DNA from: Amycolatopsis sp. CA-230715
Lineage (GTDB): Bacteria; Actinomycetota; Actinomycetes; Mycobacteriales; Pseudonocardiaceae
DNA length: 64,000 nt
Reading direction: 5' to 3'
Assembly: GCF_018736145.1 (NCBI RefSeq)
Contig: NZ_CP059997.1
Span: 8,245,501-8,309,500, forward strand
Shown: positions 1 through 8,590 of the stretch, in pieces
Layout of the letters: each line of letters begins with the position of its first letter
Position numbering within the stretch: the stretch's first letter is position 1
The notes under the pieces: generated by a model
What the model was told of the DNA's origin: nothing
Databases searched by the model: none
Seen by the model: the letters and a program-made list of their open reading frames with translations, nothing else
Translations under genes and position numbers: made by a program

Positions 1-677
1 CGCGACGCGTTGACCGCGGGGTCGCCGTGGTCGCGCTGCTGGCGTCGGTGCTTTCCCTGGCGCTGATGGTGATGCTGGTCAGCGGGGGAGATCCGACCCG
101 GGTCTACACCGGAACGGACACCCGTGCGTTTTCGCTGCTGTTGGGGGCGGTCGTGGCCACCCGATCCGTGCGAACCCTGCTGACCGGGCGGTGGATCGGC
201 CCGGCACTGGTGTTCCTGGCGGCCGGGATCGGCCTGCTGTGGTGGCTCGCCGACGGGGAGAAGTCGCAATGGCTCTACACCGGCGGGCTCTTCGCGCACT
301 CGCTGGCGGCCGCACTGCTGATCGGGATGTGCGCGAGCGCGCCGCACACGATGGTCGCCAGAATCCTTTCCCGCCAACCACTGCGCTGGCTGGGCTCGAT
401 CTCCTACAGCCTCTACCTGTGGCACTGGCCGGTTTCCGTGCTGCTCCCCGCGCAGTGGACCGGCTGGCCCCGCACCTTGCTGGTGTGCGCGGTGTCCATC
501 GGTCTCGCCGCACTGTCGAAGTACTTCGTCGAGGACCCCATCCGCTTCCGCGCCGACTGGGCGAGGGGACGGACCGGGCTGGTCGTGTTCGGCTTGACGA
601 TGGCGGGACTGGCCCCGCTGTGGCTGGTGTTGCCCGCACCGGCACCGATCACCGTCGACATCAGCGGGCTCCGCTGA
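1..677 (+). CDS. Acyltransferase 3 family membrane protein (C-terminal part)
   Basis: The reading frame is open from the window edge, so the N-terminal part is missing. About 220 residues are visible, made almost entirely of hydrophobic membrane segments. The stretch SISYSLYLWHWPV followed by a conserved FVEDPIRF is typical of the C-terminal half of OafA/YrhL-type acyltransferase 3 proteins, which O-acylate cell-surface sugars or secondary metabolites at the membrane. The catalytic N-terminal His is outside the window. The gene ends 10 bp before the convergent lipoprotein gene, and no terminator is visible between them. The family assignment is fairly secure; the substrate is unknown. Confidence 0.8.
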   Translation, partial: RRVDRGVAVVALLASVLSLALMVMLVSGGDPTRVYTGTDTRAFSLLLGAVVATRSVRTLLTGRWIGPALVFLAAGIGLLWWLADGEKSQWLYTGGLFAHSLAAALLIGMCASAPHTMVARILSRQPLRWLGSISYSLYLWHWPVSVLLPAQWTGWPRTLLVCAVSIGLAALSKYFVEDPIRFRADWARGRTGLVVFGLTMAGLAPLWLVLPAPAPITVDISGLR

Positions 678-686
678 CCACGCGGA

Positions 687-1160
687 TCAGGTGATCAGCG
701 GGCAGGACCGCAGCACCTCGGATTCGGGCGTTGGCTGAGTGAACACGACCCGCACCTTCGTGTTCCTCGGCCCACCGCCGCGCACGTGGACGTCGAGCGC
801 GGTGCACACGAGCTGATCGATGCCGAGCGAACTCAGTTCGTGCACGGTCAACGGCACCAGCAACCGGATCACCCCTGGCTCGGTGGTCACCACCACGCGG
901 GGCACCGCGTTCGAAGCGATCTCGGTGTGCAGGCCCGAACCGCCGGGCCCGCTCAACAGCAGCGACAGCGCCTCGGAAATCGTGCCGAGGCTGCCGGTGT
1001 TGCGCAGCTGCGGACGGAGTTCATGTCGCGCGTCGACGAAGTAGAGCGTGGTTCCCGGCGCGATACCGGTCGGCGCCTCACCTCCGGCGGTCGGCCCGGA
1101 AGGTTCGACACCGCAGGCGGAAAGCAGCAAGGCCAGTAACGCCAGGCAGATCCGTTTCAC
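687..1160 (-). CDS. GerMN-like lipoprotein linked to a two-component system
   Basis: 157 residues from a GTG start that overlaps the end of the histidine kinase gene by 4 bp. The N-terminus reads KRICLALLALLLSACG, a lipoprotein signal with the lipobox Cys near residue 15. The rest (TTLYFVDARHELRPQ, then SEALSLLLSGPGG) resembles the GerMN domain found in spore-germination protein GerM and in actinobacterial LpqB. It is the third gene of a response regulator-kinase-lipoprotein operon. The arrangement recalls other actinobacterial systems in which a lipoprotein modulates the sensor kinase, such as MtrAB-LpqB or CseA with CseBC. A regulatory role is inferred from position. Confidence 0.72.
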   Translation of the reverse strand: MKRICLALLALLLSACGVEPSGPTAGGEAPTGIAPGTTLYFVDARHELRPQLRNTGSLGTISEALSLLLSGPGGSGLHTEIASNAVPRVVVTTEPGVIRLLVPLTVHELSSLGIDQLVCTALDVHVRGGGPRNTKVRVVFTQPTPESEVLRSCPLIT

Positions 1161-2554
1161 CGGTCCTCCTCCAGGTTCCACGGCAGCCGCAGCACGAATC
1201 GCGCGCCACCACCGCGCACGTTTTCGGCGACGAGTTCGCCGCCGTGCACGCGGGCGTTCTCACGCGCGATCGCCAGCCCGAGCCCGCTCCCCGGGGTTCG
1301 GGCACGGGCGGCGTCGGCCTTGTAGAAGCGGTCGAACACGTGGGGGAGCACGTCTTCGGGAAGACCCGGCCCGTGGTCGGTGACTTCGATCCGGACCTCG
1401 TCGGGGTGTGCCGAGACCTCGATGCGCACCGGCGGCGCGCCGTGCCGCAGCGCGTTCCCCGCCAGGTTGGCCACGATGACGTCCAACCGTCGTCGATCCA
1501 CCCGGAGCAGGATCTCTTGTGGCACAACGAGTTCGACCCGGTCCAGCCAACTCCGCGCGCGCAGGCAGTCGCGCACCGCGCCCGCCACGTCGACCTCTTC
1601 GAGCCGCACCGAAGCGGTTCCGGCGTCCAACCGTGAGACCTCCATGAGGTCCTCGACGAGTTGGACCAGCCGGTGGGTTTCGGCGATGGCCAGCTGTGCG
1701 GATTCCCTGGCGTCGGCGTCCATTCCGTCGGCCGTCACCGCCAGCACCTCCATCACCGCGGTGAGCGTGCTCAGCGGGGTGCGAAGCTCGTGGGAGACGT
1801 CCGCGGCGAACCGCTTGGCGTCGGCCTGCATTCGCCGCATCGCCGTCATCGAGGTCTGCACCGATTCGGCCATTTCGTTGATGCTGGCCGTGAGCTGGGC
1901 GAGTTCGTCCGCGCCCTTCGGGGGAGAGCGCGCATCGAGGTCACCGGACGCGATCCGGCCCGCGGTGTCGCGCAGTTCCCGCACCGGACGCAGCACGCTG
2001 CGCGCGGCGAGCAGCGCGAGCAGGACGGCGAGCGGCAGTGCCACGGCGGCGGTGAGGCCCGCGGACCGCGCCAGCCCGTCGATCTGCTGCTCGACATCGG
2101 TGAGGTCGTGCACCGAATAGACCTCGATGCCGGACGGGGTGCGGGTGCCGTCGGAGGCGGTGATCATCACCGGGGTGCCGATCAGCAGCCACGGGGTGCC
2201 CCGCGCGGTGACCCGCTGGGTCACGAGCCGGTTCTCGCCGCGCACCGCGGTGCGCAGCGCGTCGGTGATGAGATCGGCGCCGCCTTCGGAACGCAGCTCC
2301 CGATAGGTGACCAGCGTGTTCGCGCCGACGGCCGAGCGCAGCCGGTCGAGCGCGTTCTGGTCGGGCGGGTAGGTGAGCCCGGGAGCGATCGCCCCGATCC
2401 GGCTGGTGAGCGTCTCGGTGAGCCTCAGCTCGGTGGAGGTGACCAGCGAAGCACTCGCCGATCCCGCACTCGACCAAGCGGCAGCCCCGGCCCCGAGCAC
2501 GGTCATCAGCACGAAGGCGACCAACAACCTGGCACGGAGCCCTTTCGGCCTCAT
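1157..2554 (-). CDS. Sensor histidine kinase of a two-component system
   Basis: 465 residues. The start ATG overlaps the response regulator stop (ATGA). Layout: first membrane helix about residues 9-28, an extracytoplasmic sensor region to about 165, second helix about 167-188, HAMP linker about 187-235, HisKA domain with the phosphoacceptor in DVSHELRTPL (His255), then an HATPase with N box NLAGNALRHG (363-372), G1 DHGPGLP and G2 GSGLGLAIA. All catalytic motifs are intact, so it should be active. It autophosphorylates and passes phosphate to the OmpR-family regulator encoded just upstream. The signal is not deducible, but the adjoining GerMN lipoprotein suggests an envelope cue. Confidence 0.93.
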   Translation of the reverse strand: MRPKGLRARLLVAFVLMTVLGAGAAAWSSAGSASASLVTSTELRLTETLTSRIGAIAPGLTYPPDQNALDRLRSAVGANTLVTYRELRSEGGADLITDALRTAVRGENRLVTQRVTARGTPWLLIGTPVMITASDGTRTPSGIEVYSVHDLTDVEQQIDGLARSAGLTAAVALPLAVLLALLAARSVLRPVRELRDTAGRIASGDLDARSPPKGADELAQLTASINEMAESVQTSMTAMRRMQADAKRFAADVSHELRTPLSTLTAVMEVLAVTADGMDADARESAQLAIAETHRLVQLVEDLMEVSRLDAGTASVRLEEVDVAGAVRDCLRARSWLDRVELVVPQEILLRVDRRRLDVIVANLAGNALRHGAPPVRIEVSAHPDEVRIEVTDHGPGLPEDVLPHVFDRFYKADAARARTPGSGLGLAIARENARVHGGELVAENVRGGGARFVLRLPWNLEEDR

Positions 2555-3225
2555 ACCGGGCCGAACCGGTACCCGAATCCGCGCACGGTCCGCACGTACA
2601 CCGGGTTCGCCTGGTCGGCTTCGATCTTCCCGCGCAGCCGCTGCACGCAGTTGTCCACCAGCCGGGAGTCGCCGAGGTAATCGTGCTCCCACACCTCCTG
2701 CAACAGCTGGGTGCGGCTGAACACCCGGCCCGGCGCACGGGACAAGGTCAGCAGCAACCGGAGTTCGGTCGCCGTCAGCGCCACCGGTTCGCCGCGCACC
2801 GAAACGGTCAGCGCCGCGGTGTCGATTCGCAGCTCGCCGTGCACCCGCACGCCGTCGGACGCGCCCGCGCTGCGGCGCAGCACCGCGCGGATCCGCGCGT
2901 CCAGCACCGTGGGCTGCGCCGGTTTCACCACGTAGTCGTCGGCACCGGCCGCCAGTCCGCCCACGACGTCGAAGTCGTCGCCGCGCGCGGTCAGCATGAT
3001 CACCGGTACCTCGCCCTCGCCCCGGATCCGGCGGCACACTTCGAATCCGTCGATGCCGGGCAACATCAGGTCGAGCACCACCAGGTCCGGTGTGGACGCA
3101 CGGAACTCGGCGAGCCCGTTTTCGCCGGTGTCCGCGGTGCGCACGTCGTGACCGTGCCGGGACAACGCGAGCTGGAGGCCGCGCCGGACCAGCGGATCGT
3201 CCTCGATGAGCAGTATCGCCACCAC
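2551..3225 (-). CDS. OmpR/PhoB-family response regulator
   Basis: 224 residues from a GTG start; a second GTG one codon later is an alternative. The N-terminal receiver carries the acidic pocket (IEDD, residues 8-10), the phosphorylatable Asp52 in VVLDLMLPGIDG and a C-terminal Lys in VVKPAQP. A winged-helix DNA-binding domain follows (ELRLLLTLSRAPGRVFSR ... DNCVQRLRGKIE). This is the DNA-binding output of the kinase encoded directly downstream, with which it overlaps by 4 bp. The divergent SGNH-hydrolase-like lipoprotein gene starts 112 bp away and shares the intergenic region, making it a possible target (inference). Confidence 0.93.
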   Translation of the reverse strand: MVAILLIEDDPLVRRGLQLALSRHGHDVRTADTGENGLAEFRASTPDLVVLDLMLPGIDGFEVCRRIRGEGEVPVIMLTARGDDFDVVGGLAAGADDYVVKPAQPTVLDARIRAVLRRSAGASDGVRVHGELRIDTAALTVSVRGEPVALTATELRLLLTLSRAPGRVFSRTQLLQEVWEHDYLGDSRLVDNCVQRLRGKIEADQANPVYVRTVRGFGYRFGPV

Positions 3226-3336
3226 CCGTCCAGTATGGACAAGGCGCCGCGCTCCCGCCGGTCCGGAGTTCTTCTGCGACACGATCGCGACACACCGGCG
3301 CAGTGGCCGGGACACGGCATCGGCAGGGTCGGAACC

Positions 3337-4074
3337 ATGACCAAGAAGCGAAACCTCCTCCTCGGCCTGACCGGCCTGCTCCTGGCGACCGCGGCTTGCT
3401 CCGGAAACGCCGTGCTCGCACCGGCAGGCGGGGAACAGTCCAAAGTGGTCTTCCTCGGCGATTCGGTCGCGGTGGGCGAGGCCCTGCCGATGGCCGCCGC
3501 GTTCAAGGCCGGTGGAGTCGGCTTCGAGTCTCTCGCCGCGGAAGGCGGCGGGAACGTCGTCGGCCCGTTCTCCGACGAGAACTGGAAGAAGCTGCCGGGA
3601 CAAATCACCGCCGCGAAACCGTCCGTGGTCGTCTACCAGATAGCCACCTACGACTGGGGCACCGAGGCGGAACAGAAGGCCGCTTACGCCAAACTGCTCG
3701 ACACGGTCACCGGCGCCGGCGCGAAACTGGTCTTCGTCACCATGCCGCCGATCAAACCCGATGACTTCTACCAGCCGCACATGGCCGACCTTGCCCGCAC
3801 TTCCGAGATCGCACGCGCGGTCACGGCGGGCTCCGCGGGCAAGGCCAGCGTGCTGGACTCCGGTGAGGTGTGGGGCGACGCCTACCAGCAGACGAAGGAC
3901 GGCAAGGCCGACCGCAGCGCGGATGGCATCCACACCTGCCCGCAGGGCGCCGCGCGCTTCACCGGCTGGCTGCTCACCGGACTGGCGAAGATCATCCCCG
4001 GCTTCACACCCCCGGCCGCGGACACCTGGGCCAACACCGGCTGGTCCGCGGACAAGCACTTCAAGGGCTGCTGA
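3337..4074 (+). CDS. SGNH/GDSL-hydrolase-like lipoprotein
   Basis: 245 residues. The ATG was chosen because it begins a clean lipoprotein signal, LLLGLTGLLLATAACSG, with the lipobox Cys near residue 21. The mature part begins VVFLGDSVAVGEAL, which matches block I of SGNH hydrolases (GDS with the nucleophile Ser). Near the C-terminus, SADGIHTCPQGAARF supplies the DxxH pair of block V. The family hydrolyses esters on lipids or polysaccharides; here the protein should sit on the outer face of the membrane. It is divergent from the response regulator and could belong to its regulon. The specific substrate is unknown. Confidence 0.75.
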   Translation: MTKKRNLLLGLTGLLLATAACSGNAVLAPAGGEQSKVVFLGDSVAVGEALPMAAAFKAGGVGFESLAAEGGGNVVGPFSDENWKKLPGQITAAKPSVVVYQIATYDWGTEAEQKAAYAKLLDTVTGAGAKLVFVTMPPIKPDDFYQPHMADLARTSEIARAVTAGSAGKASVLDSGEVWGDAYQQTKDGKADRSADGIHTCPQGAARFTGWLLTGLAKIIPGFTPPAADTWANTGWSADKHFKGC

Positions 4075-4273
4075 CCGAACGCCACCTCGACGTGACGCTC
4101 GGCTAACCGAAAAGAATCATGAAAACCGGCGACGTCGTGCATTCCACCGCGCATGGTGAGAAAAGAAAGTCATGGAAGCCGGTTCGGTGTGGCAGCTTCA
4201 GGCCCGGTGAATCCGTCTCGTCGGTCGTGTGCATATCCTGGTGTCCTGCGGAACTCCAGGGAGAATGCGCGAA

Positions 4274-6283
4274 ATGGTCGGAGAAAGTCATTCAGGTTCG
4301 AGAGAGCTCACCAGGCGCCTGCTGTGGAACCGGTCGTCGGGTGGCTACCCGTACGCGCCGGTCGTGGTCCTGCTCGGCCCGTCGGGATCGGGGAAGACCC
4401 ATGCGCTGAAAACGATCTCCGATGACCTCGGCTGGGGTGTGGTGCACGCCGGGTTCGCGTTCCCCGAAGGGGGCCCGGTGCCCGCCGTCGAGGTGCTCGT
4501 CCGCCTCGTCTACGGGTTGTCCCGCAAATGGCGACATCGCGCGAAACCGCAGTTCGTGCGTTTCACGAGCGCGTTGATCGCCGCGGGAGCGGAACTCGAG
4601 GGAAAGGACCGGGAGCAGGACAGGGCGAGGATCCGGGAATTGATCTACGAATTCGGGCGCCGGAGATCCGCCGCTGACCTGCAGCGCCTGGTCTCGGATC
4701 TGGTGCGGGCAGGGTCGGCGATCAGCTTCATCCCGGCACCGGTCGGCGAAGTGGTCACCAGCCTGTTCCCGTACGTGGTGCGGACGGTGCGGCCCCGGTT
4801 GCGAAGGGCGTTGCGCTCACTGGCCGACTTCCCGCAGGCAGGGGGAGGCGATCCCTTCGACGCGCTGGTCGATCTGAATCGGTTGCTGCACGGCGCCCGC
4901 CCGGACGTCAACACCGCGACCGCGTGGCTTGTCGACGCGTTCTTCGCCGACGTCCGCGACAACCACCGCCGGATGTCGGCGACCGAACCCAAGAGCCCGT
5001 GCGCGTGCCACAACCCGGACAACACCAAGCACGTGCACAACTGGGTGATCATGCTCGACGACGTCGACCACCCCGGTGGCGTCGAGTTCCTGTCGCTGCT
5101 CTCCGACGCCAGGGAAGCGTACCGCCGACGTCATCCGGACGATCCCGGCCCGCACGACCCCTTGCTGTTCGTGACGACGAGCGGCCGGTGGCGCCGTCAG
5201 TGGGAGCCTGCCTGGCGTCCACCGTGGAGCCCCGAGCGGGACGTGTCCAGAGCGGTGCCCGCCTGCGCTGACGCTTCGCTCACCCGGTGGGCAGAGCCGC
5301 AGGCCGAAGCCGCGCGGTCGCCGTACTACCCGGTCCTGCTCGATCCGCTGACGGTCAAGGCCATCGCGGACGTGCTCGGCACCGACGTCGCCGACCCGAA
5401 GGCCGAGTTCGTGCTCCAGGCCACCGGCGGGCTGCCCGCGGCGGTCCAGCAGCTCGCGCCGCGGCTGCGGGAGCCCGCGATCCTTCCCGGCGCCCGCGAT
5501 CTGCTCGGCACGGACGACCGCGCGGGCGGACCGTGGTACTCGCGGTTGGAGGCGCTTCGGCTGGCCGATCGGCTTCCCGGTGTCGAGATCGACGATGTCG
5601 TCACCGCGGCGCCGTTCGCCACCGCGCCCTGGCTGATCCCGCTCCCGGCGCGCGGTCCGATCAACCAGCCGCACGTGGGCCAGATCCTCACCGAACTGCG
5701 CACCGCGTTGTGGGTGATCGTCCCCGGCTCAAGCGTCGCGACCGCCGACTACGTCAAGCTCCACCCCTGGGTCGCCGCGAACCTCGTGTACGCGTTGGCT
5801 CGTCGAGGGGACAAGCCGCATGCCTCCTACCTCGATCAGTTCACGGCCCTGCGGGACGCGCCGGACAACGACGACCTCCGGCGGGCCTATTCCCGCCTGG
5901 CGCTTGGTGACATCTCGTCGGTGGCCGAGTTCTTCGAGGCCGCTTTCGACACCTGGTCGCACCACGACTGGGTCGGCAGGCTGACCGTCGTCGTGCACGC
6001 ACCCGATCACCTGTCGCTCGACAAGGGGTACCAGCAGCTCTACGAAGAACTGGTCGAGCAGGACATCAGCCGGAAACCGGGTGAGCGCGGCGAGATCCGC
6101 AACAACGTGACGAGGCTGCTGGCCGCGGCCTGGCTGTCGGCCAACCCGTTCGCCGTGCGCGGGCAGAACCAGAACACCGAGATGACGCGCGCTTTCACGG
6201 CACTGGCCAGCGCTTCCCAGCTGGCCGATGTCTCGGCGCTGCACGACGCCGCCGAACGCGCTGCTCAAGGCCGCTGGCCCTGA
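4274..6283 (+). CDS. Large P-loop NTPase paired with a membrane sensor
   Basis: 669 residues from ATG 4274, chosen because an AGGGAG lies 10 bp upstream; in-frame ATGs at 4265 and 4229 are alternatives. Walker A is GPSGSGKT (about residues 35-42) and Walker B is VIMLDDVD (about 258-265), followed by LLFVTTSGR, a sensor-I-like strand. Just before Walker B is a Cys/His cluster (CACHN ... HVHN) that could bind metal. The C-terminal half is helical with no recognised domain. It has no signal peptide or membrane helix and should be cytoplasmic. Together these suggest a STAND/AAA-type switch protein. It lies 19 bp before the membrane-anchored binding-protein gene, so the two are probably co-transcribed and act together. 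The function is unknown to me. Confidence 0.75.
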   Translation: MVGESHSGSRELTRRLLWNRSSGGYPYAPVVVLLGPSGSGKTHALKTISDDLGWGVVHAGFAFPEGGPVPAVEVLVRLVYGLSRKWRHRAKPQFVRFTSALIAAGAELEGKDREQDRARIRELIYEFGRRRSAADLQRLVSDLVRAGSAISFIPAPVGEVVTSLFPYVVRTVRPRLRRALRSLADFPQAGGGDPFDALVDLNRLLHGARPDVNTATAWLVDAFFADVRDNHRRMSATEPKSPCACHNPDNTKHVHNWVIMLDDVDHPGGVEFLSLLSDAREAYRRRHPDDPGPHDPLLFVTTSGRWRRQWEPAWRPPWSPERDVSRAVPACADASLTRWAEPQAEAARSPYYPVLLDPLTVKAIADVLGTDVADPKAEFVLQATGGLPAAVQQLAPRLREPAILPGARDLLGTDDRAGGPWYSRLEALRLADRLPGVEIDDVVTAAPFATAPWLIPLPARGPINQPHVGQILTELRTALWVIVPGSSVATADYVKLHPWVAANLVYALARRGDKPHASYLDQFTALRDAPDNDDLRRAYSRLALGDISSVAEFFEAAFDTWSHHDWVGRLTVVVHAPDHLSLDKGYQQLYEELVEQDISRKPGERGEIRNNVTRLLAAAWLSANPFAVRGQNQNTEMTRAFTALASASQLADVSALHDAAERAAQGRWP

Positions 6284-6302
6284 ACCATCGAATGGAATCG
6301 TG

Positions 6303-7841
6303 ATGCGCCCTTTCCCCGCGTTCCCCGATCGCTTCGCGCGCAGACTCCGCTCCGGCGGGCCTCCCGTCCGGCCGCGCAGCAGGTGGTACCGCTACCGGTT
6401 CGCCGCGCTGGCCGTCGTCGTGCTTCTCTTGCTCTGGCCGATCATCTGGCTGCGTCCGTGGGAGCGGTGCGGTGATGGCCTGCACTCGGTGGATTCGGTG
6501 TGCGTCGGCCTCGACCTGGAGTCCACCGCGCTGCGGGAGGACGACCCGCTGGCGGACCTGGAAGCGCTCATCGCCGAGCACAACGAACACGTCGGCCCGC
6601 GGTTCAAAACCGTTGTGGTGCTGGAAAACCTGACCACGGACCCGAGCAGCGACAGCACACCCATCGACTACATCCGGCACCAGATCCAGGGCGCGATCGC
6701 CGCCGCGTGGCCGCAGGACCAGCCTTCCGGGACGAAGCTGCTGCTGGCGAACTACGGCAGCAACGCCGAACACTGGGGTGAGGCCGTCGACGAGATCATC
6801 GCCGCCGCCGAGAGCGAGCACATCGTCGCGGTCACCGGGATCGGGACGAGCTTGGAGAACACGAGGCGCGCCGTCGCCGCCCTTTCGCGGCAGCACATCC
6901 CGACGATTGGCGCGACCGTGACCGCCGACAACATGAACGTCGACCCGGACGGCAAGCCGATCAAGGAGTTCTTCCGGGTGGGGCCGACCAACACCGACGA
7001 AGGCCACGCCGCGGTGAACCACGTCGCCAAGAGCGGCTACGGGCGCGCGATGATCGTCGCGGACGTCAACGAATCGGACCAGTACGTCGCCACGCTCGCC
7101 AAGTCCTTCCGTGACCCGCAGGCCGGGCAGGTGCTGTCCACCAAGAAGTTCGACTCGCCGCAGGGCAAGCCCGCCGGCACCGACCGCGACAAGTACCTCC
7201 AGCAACTGTTCCGCACCATGCACTCCGACATCTGCGGAGCCCGCCCCGACGTCATCTACTTCGCCGGGCGCGGGGTGGACGTCCGCTCCTTCGTGACCGC
7301 GCTGTCCGACGACGGGGCGTGCGAGCAGCTGCGTTCGGTGACCGTAATCTCCGGGGACGACACGGCTACGCTGGTCCGATCCCCGTTGCGGCTCGACGGG
7401 GACATCGGGGTCCGCGTCCTCTACACCGCGCTCGCCTACCCGGACCAGTGGAAGATGTTCAAGGGCAACGAATCCTCGCTGACCTACGAGACGAACTACC
7501 GCGATTTCGAGAACGAATTCGTCGGCACCCACCAGTTCGCCAAGGAACACCTGTGGGACGGCGCGGCGATGATCGAGCACGACGCGGTGGCCGCCGCGCT
7601 CAGGGCCGCCGAGCTCGACCCGGCGGCGGGCGCCACCACGATGGCGAACTTCCTGCGCTCCTTCGACTGCAACTCCCTGGTTCCCGGTGCGACCGGGTTC
7701 CTCGCCTTCGACCAGGACACCGGGAACCGGATCGACAAGGCGACGCCGATCCTCGAGATCGACAAGTTCGGTGGGGTGAAGCCGATCGACCTGGTGTGGC
7801 CGGAGGGACATCCCATGGACACGTCGCAATCCTGCCGCTAG
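6303..7841 (+). CDS. Membrane-anchored periplasmic-binding-protein-like sensor
   Basis: 512 residues. An Arg-rich cytoplasmic N-terminus is followed by one membrane helix (about residues 32-50, AALAVVVLLLLWPIIWL) and a large extracytoplasmic domain. That domain resembles type 1 periplasmic binding proteins of the branched-chain amino-acid receptor family: it has repeated alternating strands such as IVAVTGIGTS, IPTIGATVTADNMN, FFRVGPTNTDEGHAAV and PDVIYFAGRG. There is no lipobox and no permease or ABC ATPase gene nearby, so transport is unlikely. It probably senses a ligand outside and signals to the NTPase encoded 19 bp upstream. Actinobacterial genomes often label such proteins ABC substrate-binding proteins; the tethered form argues against that role. 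Confidence 0.72.
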   Translation: MRPFPAFPDRFARRLRSGGPPVRPRSRWYRYRFAALAVVVLLLLWPIIWLRPWERCGDGLHSVDSVCVGLDLESTALREDDPLADLEALIAEHNEHVGPRFKTVVVLENLTTDPSSDSTPIDYIRHQIQGAIAAAWPQDQPSGTKLLLANYGSNAEHWGEAVDEIIAAAESEHIVAVTGIGTSLENTRRAVAALSRQHIPTIGATVTADNMNVDPDGKPIKEFFRVGPTNTDEGHAAVNHVAKSGYGRAMIVADVNESDQYVATLAKSFRDPQAGQVLSTKKFDSPQGKPAGTDRDKYLQQLFRTMHSDICGARPDVIYFAGRGVDVRSFVTALSDDGACEQLRSVTVISGDDTATLVRSPLRLDGDIGVRVLYTALAYPDQWKMFKGNESSLTYETNYRDFENEFVGTHQFAKEHLWDGAAMIEHDAVAAALRAAELDPAAGATTMANFLRSFDCNSLVPGATGFLAFDQDTGNRIDKATPILEIDKFGGVKPIDLVWPEGHPMDTSQSCR

Positions 7842-7865
7842 CAAGGGAATCGCGGCGACCCAGTG

Positions 7866-8417
7866 TCAGTCCGCGGTCGTCCGCGACGCACGGATCCGCC
7901 GGGCGATGGCCGCGACAACAGCCATGCCCGCCGTGCCCGCGGCGGCGATCAGATAGCAGTAGGCGGCGTACTCGGCGATCGTGCCGTAGACGGCGGCCGT
8001 GTGCTGGGACACCGCGGATTGTTTTTCGAACAGTCGAACTGCCGGAACGAAGTTCGTGTCCGCCTGGTCGGTGATATCGGGGAGGGTGAGTGCGAACGTC
8101 AGCAACGCCAGATCCATGACCGCGAGCATCGCCACGGTGGCGGTTCGCAGCGTGCGGGTGCCCTGCCGGAGCATGCGCACGCCCACAGCCGTGGCGATGA
8201 TCAACGGCACGAGCCCGACCAGGCAACCGCCCATCAGGAAGAACAACAGCAGCCAGCCAGGCGCGGCGAAACGCACGGCGATCGCGGCGATCGCCACCAC
8301 CACCTGCACCGATATCGTTACGGCCCGGGTCGCGGTGGTGTTCCCCGTGCTGACCGGCGCGGCGAGGAACGGGCCAGGGGAGCCCAATCGTGACGTGGTC
8401 CGGTCCTGTCGATTCAT
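7866..8417 (-). CDS. Four-helix membrane protein of unknown function
   Basis: 183 residues starting MNRQDRTTSRL, an ATG picked because the longer frame upstream reads antisense to the next promoter region. It has four predicted membrane helices (VTISVQVVVAIAAIAV; WLLLFFLMGGCLVGLVPLII; VAMLAVMDLALLTFAL; a final segment ending GTAGMAVVAAIA) with a short Arg-rich C-terminus. I do not recognise a family. It converges on the sensor gene, leaving 24 bp between stops and no obvious hairpin. It is divergent from the serine hydrolase gene. Confidence 0.6.
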   Translation of the reverse strand: MNRQDRTTSRLGSPGPFLAAPVSTGNTTATRAVTISVQVVVAIAAIAVRFAAPGWLLLFFLMGGCLVGLVPLIIATAVGVRMLRQGTRTLRTATVAMLAVMDLALLTFALTLPDITDQADTNFVPAVRLFEKQSAVSQHTAAVYGTIAEYAAYCYLIAAAGTAGMAVVAAIARRIRASRTTAD

Positions 8418-8590
8418 GCTGTCAACCGTTCCAGACCCGACCCCGGCACGGATGCGTACGACTACGCAAGTCGGCAACGCAGATCTGCCCGGGTTGCCCG
8501 CCAACGTCGTCATCTCCGACCGTGAGCGGAGCTGGGAAGTCGGAGCCGGGTCCGATGTTTCGCGGCGGCCCGCCTGCCACCGTTCTCGCC

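Noticed and set aside
1157..3421. Extended kinase ORF reading up through the response regulator (754 codons)
   Set aside because: The kinase proper begins at ATG 2554, coupled to the regulator stop. The extension is antisense-like, Arg-rich and overlaps the entire regulator gene.
4103..4291. 62-codon minus-strand ORF between the SGNH-like lipoprotein and NTPase genes
   Set aside because: No ribosome binding site or codon bias. The region contains a short imperfect direct duplication (AAAAGAATCATG/AAAAGAAAGTCATGG), which is more likely promoter or leader DNA.
6303..7841. ABC transporter substrate-binding lipoprotein
   Set aside because: No lipobox, an uncleaved membrane anchor, and no permease or transporter ATPase genes adjacent; a sensor role fits better.
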